The position numbers and the translations under genes were made by a program. Source: Azospirillum sp. TSO35-2 (GTDB lineage Bacteria; Pseudomonadota; Alphaproteobacteria; Azospirillales; Azospirillaceae). From it: 64,000 nucleotides of DNA. The notes beneath the pieces were generated by a model, which had not been told where the DNA came from, did no database searches, and saw nothing but the letters and a program-made list of their open reading frames with translations. Positions 46,122-55,377 of this stretch are shown one piece after another (positions within the stretch are counted from its first letter, which is position 1; each line of letters starts with the position of its first letter). Location of the stretch: contig NZ_LGRA01000001.1 in assembly GCF_003116095.1 (NCBI RefSeq), positions 1 through 64,000 on the forward strand, given 5' to 3'.

Positions 46122-46589
46122 TCAGGCGCTTTCTATGCGGCGGATGCTGTCGCGCAGCAGGGCTTCCAGGTCCAAGGGGAGCAGGTTGGGGTGGATCGCC
46201 ACGAAGCCTTGGTCGCGGGCCCGGCGCATCAGATCCCGGTTGGTCTCCGCGATGGACAGCAGGACCGGGCGCTCGCCGTGGCTGAGCGCCGCGAGCCGGG
46301 CCATGACGGACGGGGCCGCGCCCGCCCGGCCGTCCTCCCCCATCACGATCAGAGCGGGCATGGCCGGCGCCGGAACGGGAGACGGATCCGGTCGCTCCGC
46401 CATTGGCGGCAGGGCGTCGTCCAGCGTGGCCGCCGCCGTCGCCCGCCACCCCATCGTTTCCAGATAGAGCCGGACGCTGTCGCGCAGGAGGGGGTTGCGG
46501 TCGACGACCAGGGCCCAGCGCGTCCGGTCCCCGAGGAGGCGCTGGATCGGCGGCGTGTCGGCGTGGGTCGTCGGGCTGCGGCCTGTCAT
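46122..46589 (-). CDS. Degenerate receiver-domain protein
   Basis: 155 residues from 46589 with AAGGAGC 8 bases upstream. RWALVVDRNPLLRDSVRLYLETMGW resembles the receiver start with its acidic position. The phosphoacceptor strand reads ALIVMGEDG, with no Asp at the expected place, and the Thr/Lys positions (LLSIAE, IHPNLLPLDL) are not conserved. It is therefore probably an unphosphorylated pseudo-receiver. It is divergent from a LuxR-type regulator. Confidence 0.7.
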   Translation of the reverse strand: MTGRSPTTHADTPPIQRLLGDRTRWALVVDRNPLLRDSVRLYLETMGWRATAAATLDDALPPMAERPDPSPVPAPAMPALIVMGEDGRAGAAPSVMARLAALSHGERPVLLSIAETNRDLMRRARDQGFVAIHPNLLPLDLEALLRDSIRRIESA

Positions 46590-46834
46590 GGAACAGCTCC
46601 TTGGGAATCGGCTCCCCGGTTCGACCACCCGTCCGGTTTGGAACCATCATCCAACGATTTTTGAACAAAATGCGGATTTGCGGCATCCTCCAGATGATGG
46701 AAGGTGCCTTCCGCCGATCGTCTTATCCGCCAGGGGCTTGCGCGATTCGCGACTGCCTGCGGGGAATGGACGTCCGGTGCGCGCGCCATCAATGCCGTGC
46801 CGTTCGGCACGGAGTTGCCGGTGGAGGGGCTCTT

Positions 46835-48004
46835 ATGGGAGGAACAGTGGACGCGCTGATCGAGGACATCTACGACGCCGTGACCTTCCCGGAGCGGTGG
46901 GGCGGCGTCCTGCAGCGGCTTTGCGCCTCGACCGGGGCGACGAGTGGATTCCTGTTCACCGCATCGGCATGTCCTGACGCTCAAGGGTTGTGGGCCCGGC
47001 ACAACATCTCCGATGGTCTTCTGAGCGACTACACGACCTATTTCCGGCACCGCGACCTGTGGACGAACGTGGCGGCGACGCGCGGTCTGCTCAGCCACTG
47101 TGACGTTTGGCGCAGTGAGGATATTGCCACCGAAACCGAACTGCGGCGCTCCGCCATTTTCAACGATCTGTTGAACCCCCATGGCATTGGACGGCTGTGC
47201 GCCGTGACCCTGGCCGACGGCGGCGAGCTGGCTGCGCTGCAGCCGGTGTTGAGCCTGTACCGGCCGGCCGACGCCCCGTCCTTCGCCGATGAGGCGGCCC
47301 GGCTTCTGAAGGACTGCGCGCCGCACCTGCAGCGGGCGATGCGGCTGCGCGTCCGCCTGTGGAAGGGCGACGAGCGGGGCGAGGCGGCCTGGAGCGCCCG
47401 GATGATCGAGCGTCTGCCGATCGGGGTGGTCCTGCTCGACGGCAGGGCGCGCATCGTCGCCATGAACCGGATCGGCCAGGCCATCCTCGACGCGCGCGAC
47501 GGGCTGCGGTCGCAGCATGGCGGCCTGCTGGCCGATCGGCGGGCCGACGCGGGCCGGCTCGCCCGGGCGCTGGATGCCGCCGTGACGGGCAACGGTCAAG
47601 CGGCGTCCGGGCAGGCGGCCGACCTGCGGGTGTGGCGCCCGTCGGGGCGAGCGCCCTACATGCTGACGGTTCTGCCGTTGTCGGCCGAAGCGGCGGACGG
47701 GGCAGCGAACGGCCTGGGCGTGGCGACGATCCGCGCCGCGGTCCATGTCGTCGATCCCACCATCGGCGCGGTGGGGCTGGAGGCCCGGCTGGGCAGCCTG
47801 TTCGGGCTGACGCCAGTCGAAATCCGGCTGGTCGTCGATCTGCTTCACGACCTGACCCCGGCGCAGAGCGGCGACCGCCGCGGCGTGGCGGTCAGCACGG
47901 TGCGCAGCCAGTTGCGCAGCGTCTTCGCCAAGACCGGGACCACGCGCCAGAGCGAACTGATGAACCTGATGAACCGCTGCTTGATGCTGCCCACCCGTGA
48001 CTGA
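46835..48004 (+). CDS. LuxR-family transcriptional regulator
   Basis: 389 residues from 46835, with GGAGGGG upstream. An N-terminal GAF/PAS-like region (about 1-150) is followed by a PAS-like middle domain (MIERLPIGVVLLDGRARIVAMNR, near 190-215). The C terminus is a LuxR-type HTH (FGLTPVEIRLVVDLL, RRGVAVSTVRSQLRSVFAKTGT, RQSELMNLM). It probably acts as a ligand-controlled activator or repressor. The target genes are not visible; divergent placement suggests the pseudo-receiver gene. Confidence 0.88.
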   Translation: MGGTVDALIEDIYDAVTFPERWGGVLQRLCASTGATSGFLFTASACPDAQGLWARHNISDGLLSDYTTYFRHRDLWTNVAATRGLLSHCDVWRSEDIATETELRRSAIFNDLLNPHGIGRLCAVTLADGGELAALQPVLSLYRPADAPSFADEAARLLKDCAPHLQRAMRLRVRLWKGDERGEAAWSARMIERLPIGVVLLDGRARIVAMNRIGQAILDARDGLRSQHGGLLADRRADAGRLARALDAAVTGNGQAASGQAADLRVWRPSGRAPYMLTVLPLSAEAADGAANGLGVATIRAAVHVVDPTIGAVGLEARLGSLFGLTPVEIRLVVDLLHDLTPAQSGDRRGVAVSTVRSQLRSVFAKTGTTRQSELMNLMNRCLMLPTRD

Positions 48005-48242
48005 TACCGGCGAACGCTGGAGCTGACCTGTCAAGCCGTCGCCGGCCGCCGCGACGGCGGCGGTGCCCCTTCCCTGGCGTCACCGTCGCGCACGCGACAC
48101 GAACCGTCCCCAGGCCGCCTGCTTTTAAAAGTTTTTTTTGCAAGGCCCGGGGTGTTTGCGTGCGATCAGTTCCCATAAGCGGAAAATTAACACCATTAGA
48201 GCGAGTGTTTATGTGCACACAAAGATTCCAGTAGTGTCCGTG

Positions 48243-50909
48243 ATGATCTCCGCAGCCAGTCTAAGAACGTCCAGCCAATCGATCGACGATACCCGCAGAT
48301 TCAATATTCTCGGTCTGCTTTCTATCGGCATGGTTGTGCTAGCCATTGCGTTCGCCGTGTTCGTGGTTCTGCAGACGATGCGGCGGATTGACGCGTCGAC
48401 GGCGGAGCGGACGCAGGCCGAAATCGTCGACGCGCTCGACGACCTGAACGGGGCGATGGCGAAGAAGGCCGAGGAGTACAGCCTGTGGAACGACGCCGTC
48501 GACCATGTCGTGGTCGCGTTCGACAGCGTCTGGGCCAACGCCAACGTCGGCCCCTACGCGGAGCGGCTGTGGGGGCTCGACCGCTCCTACGCCTGGGACG
48601 GCGCGAACGGCATCATCTACGCGTCCAGGGGCGGCGCCCTGCGCACCGACCTGGACGCGGTCGCCCGCGAAACCGCCGAGCTGATGCCGGTGCTGGCGGC
48701 GGCGCGCGCCACCGGCGCATCGGTCAGCGGGATCGTCCGGATCGGACCGACCCCCTTCGTCTTCGGCGCCCGGATCATCGCCTATGAGGAGGGGCACGCC
48801 CCGCTCGCCCCGGCCCCCGGCCGGCCGGGGCCCGACCAGCCGGTCCAGATCTTCCTCAACACCCTGGAGGCGGAGGTCGCGAAGATCGCCGCCTCGCGTC
48901 ATGTCGCCGACCTGCGCGTCGTTGCGGAGGACGGCCGGCGGAACGGCGGCGCGGCGACCGTGGCCGACGCCGCGCTCCTGCCCTTGCGGGACATCCTCGG
49001 GCAGCCGTTCGGGGCCCTGGCCTGGACGCCGGAGCAGCCCGGCCGGACCCTGATCGACCAGGCGGCGCCCTACGGGGCCGGCTTCGCCCTGGCGCTGCTG
49101 GCGTTGCTGGTCCTGTTCCTGCACCTGCTGGGCCACCTCAAGCGGCAGGAGCCCCTGCGTCTCAGCGAGGCCCGGCTGGCGCAGGCGCAGCGCGTCGCCC
49201 GGCTGGCCTACACCGTCCATCTGCCGGACGACCGGCTGGAGGTGTCGGACAACCTGATGGCGATGATCGGCCTGCCGGACGGGACCGGCCCGACCACGAC
49301 CACGGCTTATCTCGACCGCGTCGTCCCGCGCCACCGCGCCGACGTGCAGGAGGCCTATCGCCTGGCCTGGGCCGAGGACACGCGGTTCGACATCGAATAC
49401 GCGGTCACCCGCGCCGACGGCGGCCTGCTCCATCTGCAGGAGGTGGGGGAGCCGTTCCACGACACCAACGGCCTGGTCCTGGGGCTGATCACCGCCATCC
49501 AGGACATCACCGCCCGCCTGATGGCGGAAGAGACCATCCGCCATCAGGCCAGCTACGACGCGCTGACCGGGCTTCCCAACCGGACCCTGTTCTACGACCG
49601 GCTGCGCCAGGCGATCCGGCGGGCGACGCGGGCCCAGAACGGCATGGCCCTGCTGTTCGTCGACCTCAACCGCTTCAAATGGGTCAACGACACGCTGGGC
49701 CATCAGGCCGGCGACGTCCTGCTGCGCGAGGCGGCGCAGCGGATGGCGTCCTGCATCCGCGAGTCCGAGACGATCGCCCGGATCGGCGGCGACGAGTTCA
49801 CGGTGATCCTGTCGGAGGTCACCAGCCGGGCGGAGGCCGAGACGGTGGCCCGCCGCATCCTCGACAGCGTCAAGGAGCCCTTCCTGATCGCCGGCCAGAC
49901 GCTGCACATCTCCGCCAGCATCGGCATCACCGTCGCGCCCGAGCAGGGGACCGAGATCCAGCAGCTGGTGAAGAACGCCGACGTGGCGATGTACCAGGCC
50001 AAGCGCCAGGGCGCCGGCACCTGGACCTTCTACGCGCCCGAAATGGACGCCGACGCCTTCGCCCGCCTGCGGCTGGAGAACGACCTCCACAGCGCCGTGG
50101 CGAACGGCCAGCTGGCGCTGTATCTGCAGCCGATCGTCGACGTGACCCGGGGGGTGCCGATCGGCGCCGAGGCCCAGGTGCGGTGGCGGCATCCCGAACA
50201 GGGGCTGCTGCTTCCCGCCGCCTTCCTGCCGCTGGCCGAGACGAACGGGCTGATCGTGCCGGTCGGCGCCTGGATGCTGGACGCCGCCTGCCGGCAACTG
50301 GCGGGTTGGCGGGCCCGTGGCCTCACCAGCCTGTCCCTGGCCGTCCCCGTCTCGGCGTCGCAGCTCCGCCATCCGGGGGTGGAGGAGATGGTCGGCGCCT
50401 GCCTGCGCCGGCACGAGGTTCCGGCGGACGGGCTGATCCTGGAAATCCCGGAAAGCGCCGTGCTCGACCCGTCCGTCGAGATGGTGCGGGCGATGCGGGG
50501 GCTGAAGGCGCTGGGCGTCGCCTTCGCGGTCGGCGGCTTCGGCACCGGCTACGCGTCGCTGGGCCATCTGCGGCGCCTGCCGGTGGAGTTCCTGAAGGTC
50601 GACCGCAGCATCGTGCAGGACATGATGCACAGCCTGCGGAACCAGGAGATGGTCCGCGCCATCGTCGACCTTGCCCGCAGCATGGATCTGAAGGTGATCG
50701 CGGACGGGGTGGAGACGGGGGAGCAGCAGGCCCTTGCCGGCCGCATCCGCTGCGAATACGCGCAAGGCCGCTTCCTGGGCCAGCCGGTCCCGGCCGAAGA
50801 GTTCGAGCGCAGCTTGGCCGCCCCCCTCCTGCCGGCCAACCTCCCCGTGGCCGGCGCCCTGGTGGCGGTGCCGGGAGCGAGCCCGGCCGAGACACCTCGA
50901 CCATCGTGA
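48243..50909 (+). CDS. Membrane GGDEF/EAL protein with defective EAL domain
   Basis: 888 residues from the ATG at 48243 (GTGs at 48234/48240 also possible). Helix 1 (about 19-41), an extracytoplasmic CHASE4-like domain (AEEYSLWNDAVDHVVV), helix 2 (about 276-296) and a PAS domain lead to GGDEF (515-519, intact). The upstream RESE departs from the RxxD inhibitory site. In the EAL domain EAL is EAQ, the DDFGTG motif is GGFGTG (764-769, both Asp lost), and the metal-binding Asn after the first strand is lost. Lys in KVDRSIV and the last Glu (ADGVET) remain. It is probably an active diguanylate cyclase with a non-catalytic EAL domain. Confidence 0.92.
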   Translation: MISAASLRTSSQSIDDTRRFNILGLLSIGMVVLAIAFAVFVVLQTMRRIDASTAERTQAEIVDALDDLNGAMAKKAEEYSLWNDAVDHVVVAFDSVWANANVGPYAERLWGLDRSYAWDGANGIIYASRGGALRTDLDAVARETAELMPVLAAARATGASVSGIVRIGPTPFVFGARIIAYEEGHAPLAPAPGRPGPDQPVQIFLNTLEAEVAKIAASRHVADLRVVAEDGRRNGGAATVADAALLPLRDILGQPFGALAWTPEQPGRTLIDQAAPYGAGFALALLALLVLFLHLLGHLKRQEPLRLSEARLAQAQRVARLAYTVHLPDDRLEVSDNLMAMIGLPDGTGPTTTTAYLDRVVPRHRADVQEAYRLAWAEDTRFDIEYAVTRADGGLLHLQEVGEPFHDTNGLVLGLITAIQDITARLMAEETIRHQASYDALTGLPNRTLFYDRLRQAIRRATRAQNGMALLFVDLNRFKWVNDTLGHQAGDVLLREAAQRMASCIRESETIARIGGDEFTVILSEVTSRAEAETVARRILDSVKEPFLIAGQTLHISASIGITVAPEQGTEIQQLVKNADVAMYQAKRQGAGTWTFYAPEMDADAFARLRLENDLHSAVANGQLALYLQPIVDVTRGVPIGAEAQVRWRHPEQGLLLPAAFLPLAETNGLIVPVGAWMLDAACRQLAGWRARGLTSLSLAVPVSASQLRHPGVEEMVGACLRRHEVPADGLILEIPESAVLDPSVEMVRAMRGLKALGVAFAVGGFGTGYASLGHLRRLPVEFLKVDRSIVQDMMHSLRNQEMVRAIVDLARSMDLKVIADGVETGEQQALAGRIRCEYAQGRFLGQPVPAEEFERSLAAPLLPANLPVAGALVAVPGASPAETPRPS

Positions 50910-51178
50910 CCATCGCCGCGGCGGGTGCGGGCGCGTCCGGAAATGAAAGTCCCGGCACGGAAAAAATCGTGGTTTCCGGACCGGCGCGCCGGGAAATGCA
51001 GCGCTGACTTGCCCGGAATTTCACTTGCAATCGCCAGGAATAAAGCCCATGTGTAACGAGTCGAAGTTGCTCTGGGTCATGCGTTTTTCAGTCTTAAACG
51101 GGGCTGAACCTCCTGCCTAAGTGAATTTGATGCTCGACCCATGTTGGGTTCGGGCAACTCGGGAAAGGACACGGCCCC
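50910..51178 (+). other. Leader region of the cold-shock gene
   Basis: 269 bp without a gene. It contains ACCCA-TGT-TGGGT (hairpin, 51137-51149) and AACCTCCTGCC (51107-51117), an anti-Shine-Dalgarno-like stretch, upstream of GGGAAAGGAC just before the ATG. Such long leaders can control cold-shock mRNA by temperature, but that is only a possibility here. Confidence 0.35.
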
Positions 51179-51388
51179 ATGGCTACCGGTACCGTCAAGT
51201 GGTTCAATTCGACCAAGGGTTTTGGCTTCATCCAGCCGGAAGACGGCTCGGCTGACGTTTTCGTTCACATCTCCGCCGTCGAGCGTGCGGGCATGGGCAA
51301 CCTGAACGAGGGCCAGCAGCTGTCGTTCGAAGCCGTCCGCGATCCGCGGCGTGGCAAGGTCTCGGCCGAGAACCTGCGCGCGCTCTAA
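51179..51388 (+). CDS. CspA-family cold-shock protein
   Basis: 69 residues. [20 protein letters not shown] contains RNP1 (KGFGFIQ) and [13 protein letters not shown] contains RNP2. It is an RNA chaperone with an OB fold. A long leader, a GGGAAAGGAC ribosome site and a strong terminator show a monocistronic gene. Confidence 0.97.
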   Translation: MATGTVKWFNSTKGFGFIQPEDGSADVFVHISAVERAGMGNLNEGQQLSFEAVRDPRRGKVSAENLRAL

Positions 51389-51427
51389 AGCGCTTGCGGG
51401 TCGGGCGACCGTCAAGGACGCGACCGG

Positions 51428-51459
51428 AAAAGGGCGGCTTCGGCCGCCCTTTTCTTTTT
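51428..51459 (+). terminator. Intrinsic terminator of the cold-shock gene
   Basis: AAAAGGGCGGC-TTCG-GCCGCCCTTTT is a perfect 11-bp stem with a UUCG tetraloop, followed by CTTTTT. It lies 40 bp after the cold-shock gene stop. Confidence 0.95.
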
Positions 51460-52006
51460 CGGGTCCTGCCCCGCGGACGGTGCGGGACGGACGGTTGAGA
51501 AAAAAGACCGTTCAGAAAAGACCGGCGACGATACGCGACGACGCAAGAACAAATGGTCCGATGTTCGGATCATGGGCGCCATTGGTGCCGCCATTGCCGA
51601 ACACAGCCGAAATGGCACTTGGTATTTTCCAGGAAAAGACCATACTGCCCGGCGTTGCTGTTTTTCCCGAACAAAGACCGGAGTGGGCATGCGCCTGAAG
51701 AAAGCCGCTCCAGCGTCGCGTGGGCATTTCACCGATCCCTGGATGCGTGTCGCCCATATGACCGGACAATTGGCGGCGACGGCCGGCGCCGCCCGGTCAT
51801 CGAACCCGCACCCGACGGACAGTGCCCTGGCGCAGAGCTGGCTTGCCGGCTGGCGCGCCCACGACCATGATGGGACCCCCGTTGCGGCGACCGTCCCGGT
51901 CCAGTTTCCAGGCTCCCCGTTCCCGGCATCCCCCACAGCGGCACGCTCCGCAACGCTGCCTTCCGCAGCGCTGCCGATGCCCCGGCCATCACGACAGGAC
52001 GACGAC

Positions 52007-52252
52007 ATGACGACCGAACTGATCGACCGGCTGCCTGGCATGGTCGACGCCGACCTCTCCACCCTCGTCGCCAACGCGGAGCGGCTGGCGCGGGCGGGCA
52101 CCCCCAAGCAGCAGAAGGCGGCCCAGGCGGCGCTGCCCGCCATCCAGGCGGAGGTCGCCGCGCGGCAGGAGAAGCTGGCGGCCAACCCGCCCAAGCGCGC
52201 CCCGCGCGCCAGCCGGAAGGCCGCTGCCCCGCCCCCTGCGCCAATTCCCTGA
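52007..52252 (+). CDS. Small helical protein, unknown
   Basis: 81 residues from the ATG at 52007. LIDRLPGMVDADLSTLVANAERLA is a helical N terminus and the C terminus is basic and Pro/Ala-rich (KRAPRASRKAAAPPP). The frame is open upstream to another ATG at 51689 with GGAG 5 bases before it. That longer version (187 aa) has a NPHP...AQSWLAGW segment like Rmf/CrpP proteins, but a Ser/Pro-rich stretch between the two parts looks non-coding. The 51460-52006 interval otherwise holds no gene I can support. Confidence 0.55.
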   Translation: MTTELIDRLPGMVDADLSTLVANAERLARAGTPKQQKAAQAALPAIQAEVAARQEKLAANPPKRAPRASRKAAAPPPAPIP

Positions 52253-52338
52253 CCCCAACGCCCGATCCCCCAACGCCCGCTGGCCAAGCGCCTCGTCGCT
52301 GCGTAACATTCGTGCCGCCCAAGGGAGCCGAGACCCCC

Positions 52339-52551
52339 ATGTTCAGCGTCAGCCAGGACCAAGCCGCCGCCGTTCAGAAGGCGTTCCACGAGAGCGGGGA
52401 ATGGGCCGCCGTCGCCGAGTTGCGGCGGTTCTTCCCCATCCAGGACAACACCAACGCCCTGAACGCCGTCCGCAGCATCGCCCGCTGGACGGTGCCGGCG
52501 GATCTGCCGGCCAAGCCCCCCGCCGCTGCCCGCCGGAAGGCCGCCCGCTGA
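52339..52551 (+). CDS. Small protein, unknown
   Basis: 70 residues with AAGGGAG upstream. FHESGEWAAVAELRRFFPIQD and ALNAVRSIARW suggest a compact helical domain. The last 12 residues are Ala/Arg-rich. No family is recognised. It follows the preceding small ORF by 86 bp. Confidence 0.6.
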   Translation: MFSVSQDQAAAVQKAFHESGEWAAVAELRRFFPIQDNTNALNAVRSIARWTVPADLPAKPPAAARRKAAR

Positions 52552-52591
52552 CAGCGGGCGCTTCCGGCGCGGCAGGCACGGCCGCGCCCGC

Positions 52592-53815
52592 TCAGCCCGG
52601 CGTCGCCCCCCGCCGCTGCTCCAGGAAGAAGCGCAGCATCTCCGCCGTCGCGTCCGGGCCCTGCGGGTCGGTGTAGGATCCGGCCGGGCTGCCGCCGGCC
52701 CAGGCGTGCCCGGCGCCATGGATCGTCCATTGCTCGCACAGCGCCCGGCCCTCGGGGTCGCGGTGGACGCTGCGGCTGTAGGCGTGGCCGCCCGGGGCCT
52801 GGCCCTGCTTCAGCTCCGACCGCAGGCCGGCCTTGGCGGCGGTGGCCTGGGCGGTGACATCGTCGCCGTTGCGCGGGTGGACGACCGAATCACGGTCGCC
52901 GTGAAAGACGATGGTGGGCACCGCGCGGGCTCCCCGCTCCGCCGACCGCCGGCCGTGGCCGCCGCCCTGGCGCATCGCGGCGAGGGCGGAGGGAAGGTCG
53001 TGCGCGGCGCCGGCCGGCAGGCCGGAATGCACGCCGACCGCCGCGTAGAGGTCGGGATAGGCCGCCGCCATGATCGCCGCCGCGGCGCCGCCGGCCGACA
53101 GCCCGGCGATGTAGACCCGCTCCGGATCCACGCGATGGTCGTGCATGATCCGGCGGGTGATGCCGGCGATCAGCGCCGGTTCCCCCTGGTCGCGCCGCTG
53201 GTCGTCCGGCTTGAACCAGTTCCAGCAGCGCTGCGCGTTGGCCGAGGCCGGCTGTTCCGGATAGGCGACGAGGATGCCGTGCCGTTCGGCAAAGGCGTTC
53301 ATCCGGGTGCCGGCGGCGAAATCGTCGGGCGACTGGGTGCAGCCGTGCAGCATCACCACCAGCGGGCGCGGCCCGTCGCCCGGGTTGGCCGGCACATAGA
53401 GCTTGTAGGCCCGTGTCCCGCCCACCCCGCTGTGCGACAGCGTCGCGAAGGACGCCCCGTCCGGCAGCGGGTCGGGCGCCGGGCGCCGGGCGCCGCCATG
53501 GAGGCCGCTCGGCTTGAAGCGTGCGGCGAGGCCGCGCAGGGTTTCGCCCAGGCCGGCCCGCGGCGTGGCGTCGGCCCCGGGCTTGCGGGCGGGCCGGGGA
53601 TCGGCGTCCGCCGCCGACGGCGCCGGGTCGAGCCTGACGAACTCCCCCTCCAGGGTGGCCCCCGGGGTGGTGGTGTCGGGCGGCGGCTCGGCCTTGCCCT
53701 CCCCGCGCAGGAGGCGCTGAATGAGGCTCGTCGCCTCGGCGAGCTTGCCGGCGCGGGTCAGGCGGGCGGCCTCGGTCATGCCGGGGGGCAGGCCGGGCGG
53801 AAGGGTGTGGCGCAT
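52592..53815 (-). CDS. PHB-depolymerase-family esterase
   Basis: 407 residues. An N-terminal 110-residue region has a short helical repeat (MTEAARLTRAGKLAEATSLIQRLL) typical of these proteins. The alpha/beta hydrolase has PLVVMLHGCTQSPDDFA (oxyanion region), the nucleophile in GLSAGG, Asp in FHGDRDSVV and His in HGAGHAWAGG. It hydrolyses polyester or related esters. No signal peptide is clear, so it may be intracellular. The gene on its left is convergent. Confidence 0.9.
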   Translation of the reverse strand: MRHTLPPGLPPGMTEAARLTRAGKLAEATSLIQRLLRGEGKAEPPPDTTTPGATLEGEFVRLDPAPSAADADPRPARKPGADATPRAGLGETLRGLAARFKPSGLHGGARRPAPDPLPDGASFATLSHSGVGGTRAYKLYVPANPGDGPRPLVVMLHGCTQSPDDFAAGTRMNAFAERHGILVAYPEQPASANAQRCWNWFKPDDQRRDQGEPALIAGITRRIMHDHRVDPERVYIAGLSAGGAAAAIMAAAYPDLYAAVGVHSGLPAGAAHDLPSALAAMRQGGGHGRRSAERGARAVPTIVFHGDRDSVVHPRNGDDVTAQATAAKAGLRSELKQGQAPGGHAYSRSVHRDPEGRALCEQWTIHGAGHAWAGGSPAGSYTDPQGPDATAEMLRFFLEQRRGATPG

Positions 53816-53867
53816 GTCCGTGCTTTCGTGGTTCGGGGGGCCAGGCGACGGCCTGGGCCGGGAATGG

Positions 53868-54287
53868 TCAGCGGATGCGGTCGGCGAGGGCGGCCTTGAC
53901 GGCGGCCGGGGCGTGCAGCGCGCCCAGCACGCTCAGCGAGGCGATGGTGGCGCGGGCCAACTCGGGGCTGACGTCCTGGGCGATGGTGGCGAGGCCGAGG
54001 ACGCGGATGTCCAGCGTCTGCCCGGCCGCCTGCACCGCTTCCAGATCGGCGCGGGTGAAGTGGCGCAGGCCGAGATCGACGCTCTTGCGCGCCACCGTCT
54101 GCCGGACGACGTCGGCGTGCCGGTCGACCTGGTTGCGGATGGCGGTGCGGATGAAGTCGGTGCGGTTCGCATAGAACCCCTCCTCGACCAGGAGGTCGAT
54201 GTGGCCGAGATCGACATAGCCGAGGTTGATCGTGATCTTCTCGCTGTCGCCCGCTTTCGGTCGCAGGTCGCGCTGGGTCTCGGCCAT
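53868..54287 (-). CDS. CopG-family ribbon-helix-helix regulator
   Basis: 139 residues. EKITINLGYVDLGHIDLLVEEGFYANRTDFIRTAIRNQ is an RHH domain (shown here as separate parts: KITINLGYVDLGHIDLLV then GFYANRTDFIRTAIRNQV). The helical C terminus (about 60-139) has no known ligand motif. A four-half-site operator lies immediately upstream. No toxin gene is attached, so it is probably a free-standing autorepressor. Confidence 0.85.
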   Translation of the reverse strand: MAETQRDLRPKAGDSEKITINLGYVDLGHIDLLVEEGFYANRTDFIRTAIRNQVDRHADVVRQTVARKSVDLGLRHFTRADLEAVQAAGQTLDIRVLGLATIAQDVSPELARATIASLSVLGALHAPAAVKAALADRIR

Positions 54288-54294
54288 CGCCTTT

Positions 54295-54332
54295 CCATCC
54301 TCTCACCATCCAACTGGATGGTAAATGGATGG
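54295..54332. promoter_or_regulatory. Symmetric four-half-site operator of the CopG regulator
   Basis: CCATCC at 54295 and 54306, GGATGG at 54316 and 54327: two inverted pairs with spacings of 11, 10 and 11 bp, i.e. about one turn each. The inner pair is the perfect 8-2-8 palindrome ACCATCCA-AC-TGGATGGT. It starts 8 bp upstream of the regulator's ATG. This is the expected layout for two RHH dimers. Confidence 0.75.
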
Positions 54333-54484
54333 GGAGAGCGGTCCGTTCAAGGCCGGCCCGGCGCTTTGCGCAAAAGAGCACCGCCGGCAAGGAGCAATGG
54401 CGCCCCGGCGGTGTTCATGAGGCGTGGGTCGGAAGGCGGGAGCGGCGGACGGACGCCGCCGCCGGCACGGGAGATGAAGACGGA

Positions 54485-55210
54485 ATGGGTCATCAGGTCC
54501 ACGGCGGCCAAGCCGGCGACAGCCAACGCCCCCGCGCCGCCGAGGCGGCCCTCCCGGACCCCGGTCCATCCGCGACGGAGCGGCTGGCCGATCTGGTCGT
54601 CCACGCCGCCGGCAGCGTGGTCCTCGCCGCCATCGCCCTGTGGCTGTTGCGCAAGCCGGTCGGCGACGCGGCAAGCCGGGCGGAGCTGGTGTCCCTCGCC
54701 GTCTACCTGACCGCGCTCGGCGGGGTGATGCTGACGTCGGCGGTCTACAACGGGCTGCGGCCCGGGCGGCTCAAGGACGTCCTGCGGCGCTTCGACCACG
54801 CCATGATCTACGCGCTGATCGCCGGCACCTACACCCCCTTCGCCGTCCGTCACCTCGTCCACAGCGGCGCCGTCCACACGGGCGGCCCGGCGGTGGCGCT
54901 GGTCCTGGTGTGGGCGGTGGCGGCCGGCGGGATGATGCTGAAGCTGGCCTTTCCCAACCGGTTCGAGCGTTTCGGCTTCGCGCTCTATCTCGGGCTCGGC
55001 TGGTCGATGGCGGTCCTGGCGCCGCCGGTCTGGACGGCGCTGCCGGCGGGACCGCTGGCGCTGCTGGTGGCCGGCGGGCTGCTCTACACGGTGGGGACGG
55101 TGTTCCACCTGAAGGAGCGGATCGCCTACAGCCGGGCGATCTGGCACGGCTTCGTCGTCGTCGCCGCCGGCTGCCACGTCACCGCCGTCGGGCTGGCGGC
55201 CGCCACCTGA
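54485..55210 (+). CDS. Hemolysin III / TrhA-like membrane protein
   Basis: 241 residues from 54485. Seven membrane helices with RRFDHAMIYALIAGTYTPF, the H-x3-Y/H...GTYTPF family motif, and HGFVVVAAGCHVTAV at the end (His-x3-His zinc site). Bacterial members affect membrane energetics and resistance and are named from hemolysin activity; function here is inferred. The start is uncertain and lies in a low-complexity N terminus. Confidence 0.88.
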   Translation: MGHQVHGGQAGDSQRPRAAEAALPDPGPSATERLADLVVHAAGSVVLAAIALWLLRKPVGDAASRAELVSLAVYLTALGGVMLTSAVYNGLRPGRLKDVLRRFDHAMIYALIAGTYTPFAVRHLVHSGAVHTGGPAVALVLVWAVAAGGMMLKLAFPNRFERFGFALYLGLGWSMAVLAPPVWTALPAGPLALLVAGGLLYTVGTVFHLKERIAYSRAIWHGFVVVAAGCHVTAVGLAAAT

Positions 55211-55377
55211 CCCGGGCCTTTGATCCGGGGTGGCGGCCTTGCGGCTGCGGACAGGAAAACGGCCTCGCCCGGCAATTCCCGCGGGCCCTTTTGCACCGCA
55301 CCAAAAACATCGGTGGAAGATTTGCTATTCGTCGCCCTTCATGGTGACAATGGTGCCTGTCCCGCGGAGGATTTTGC

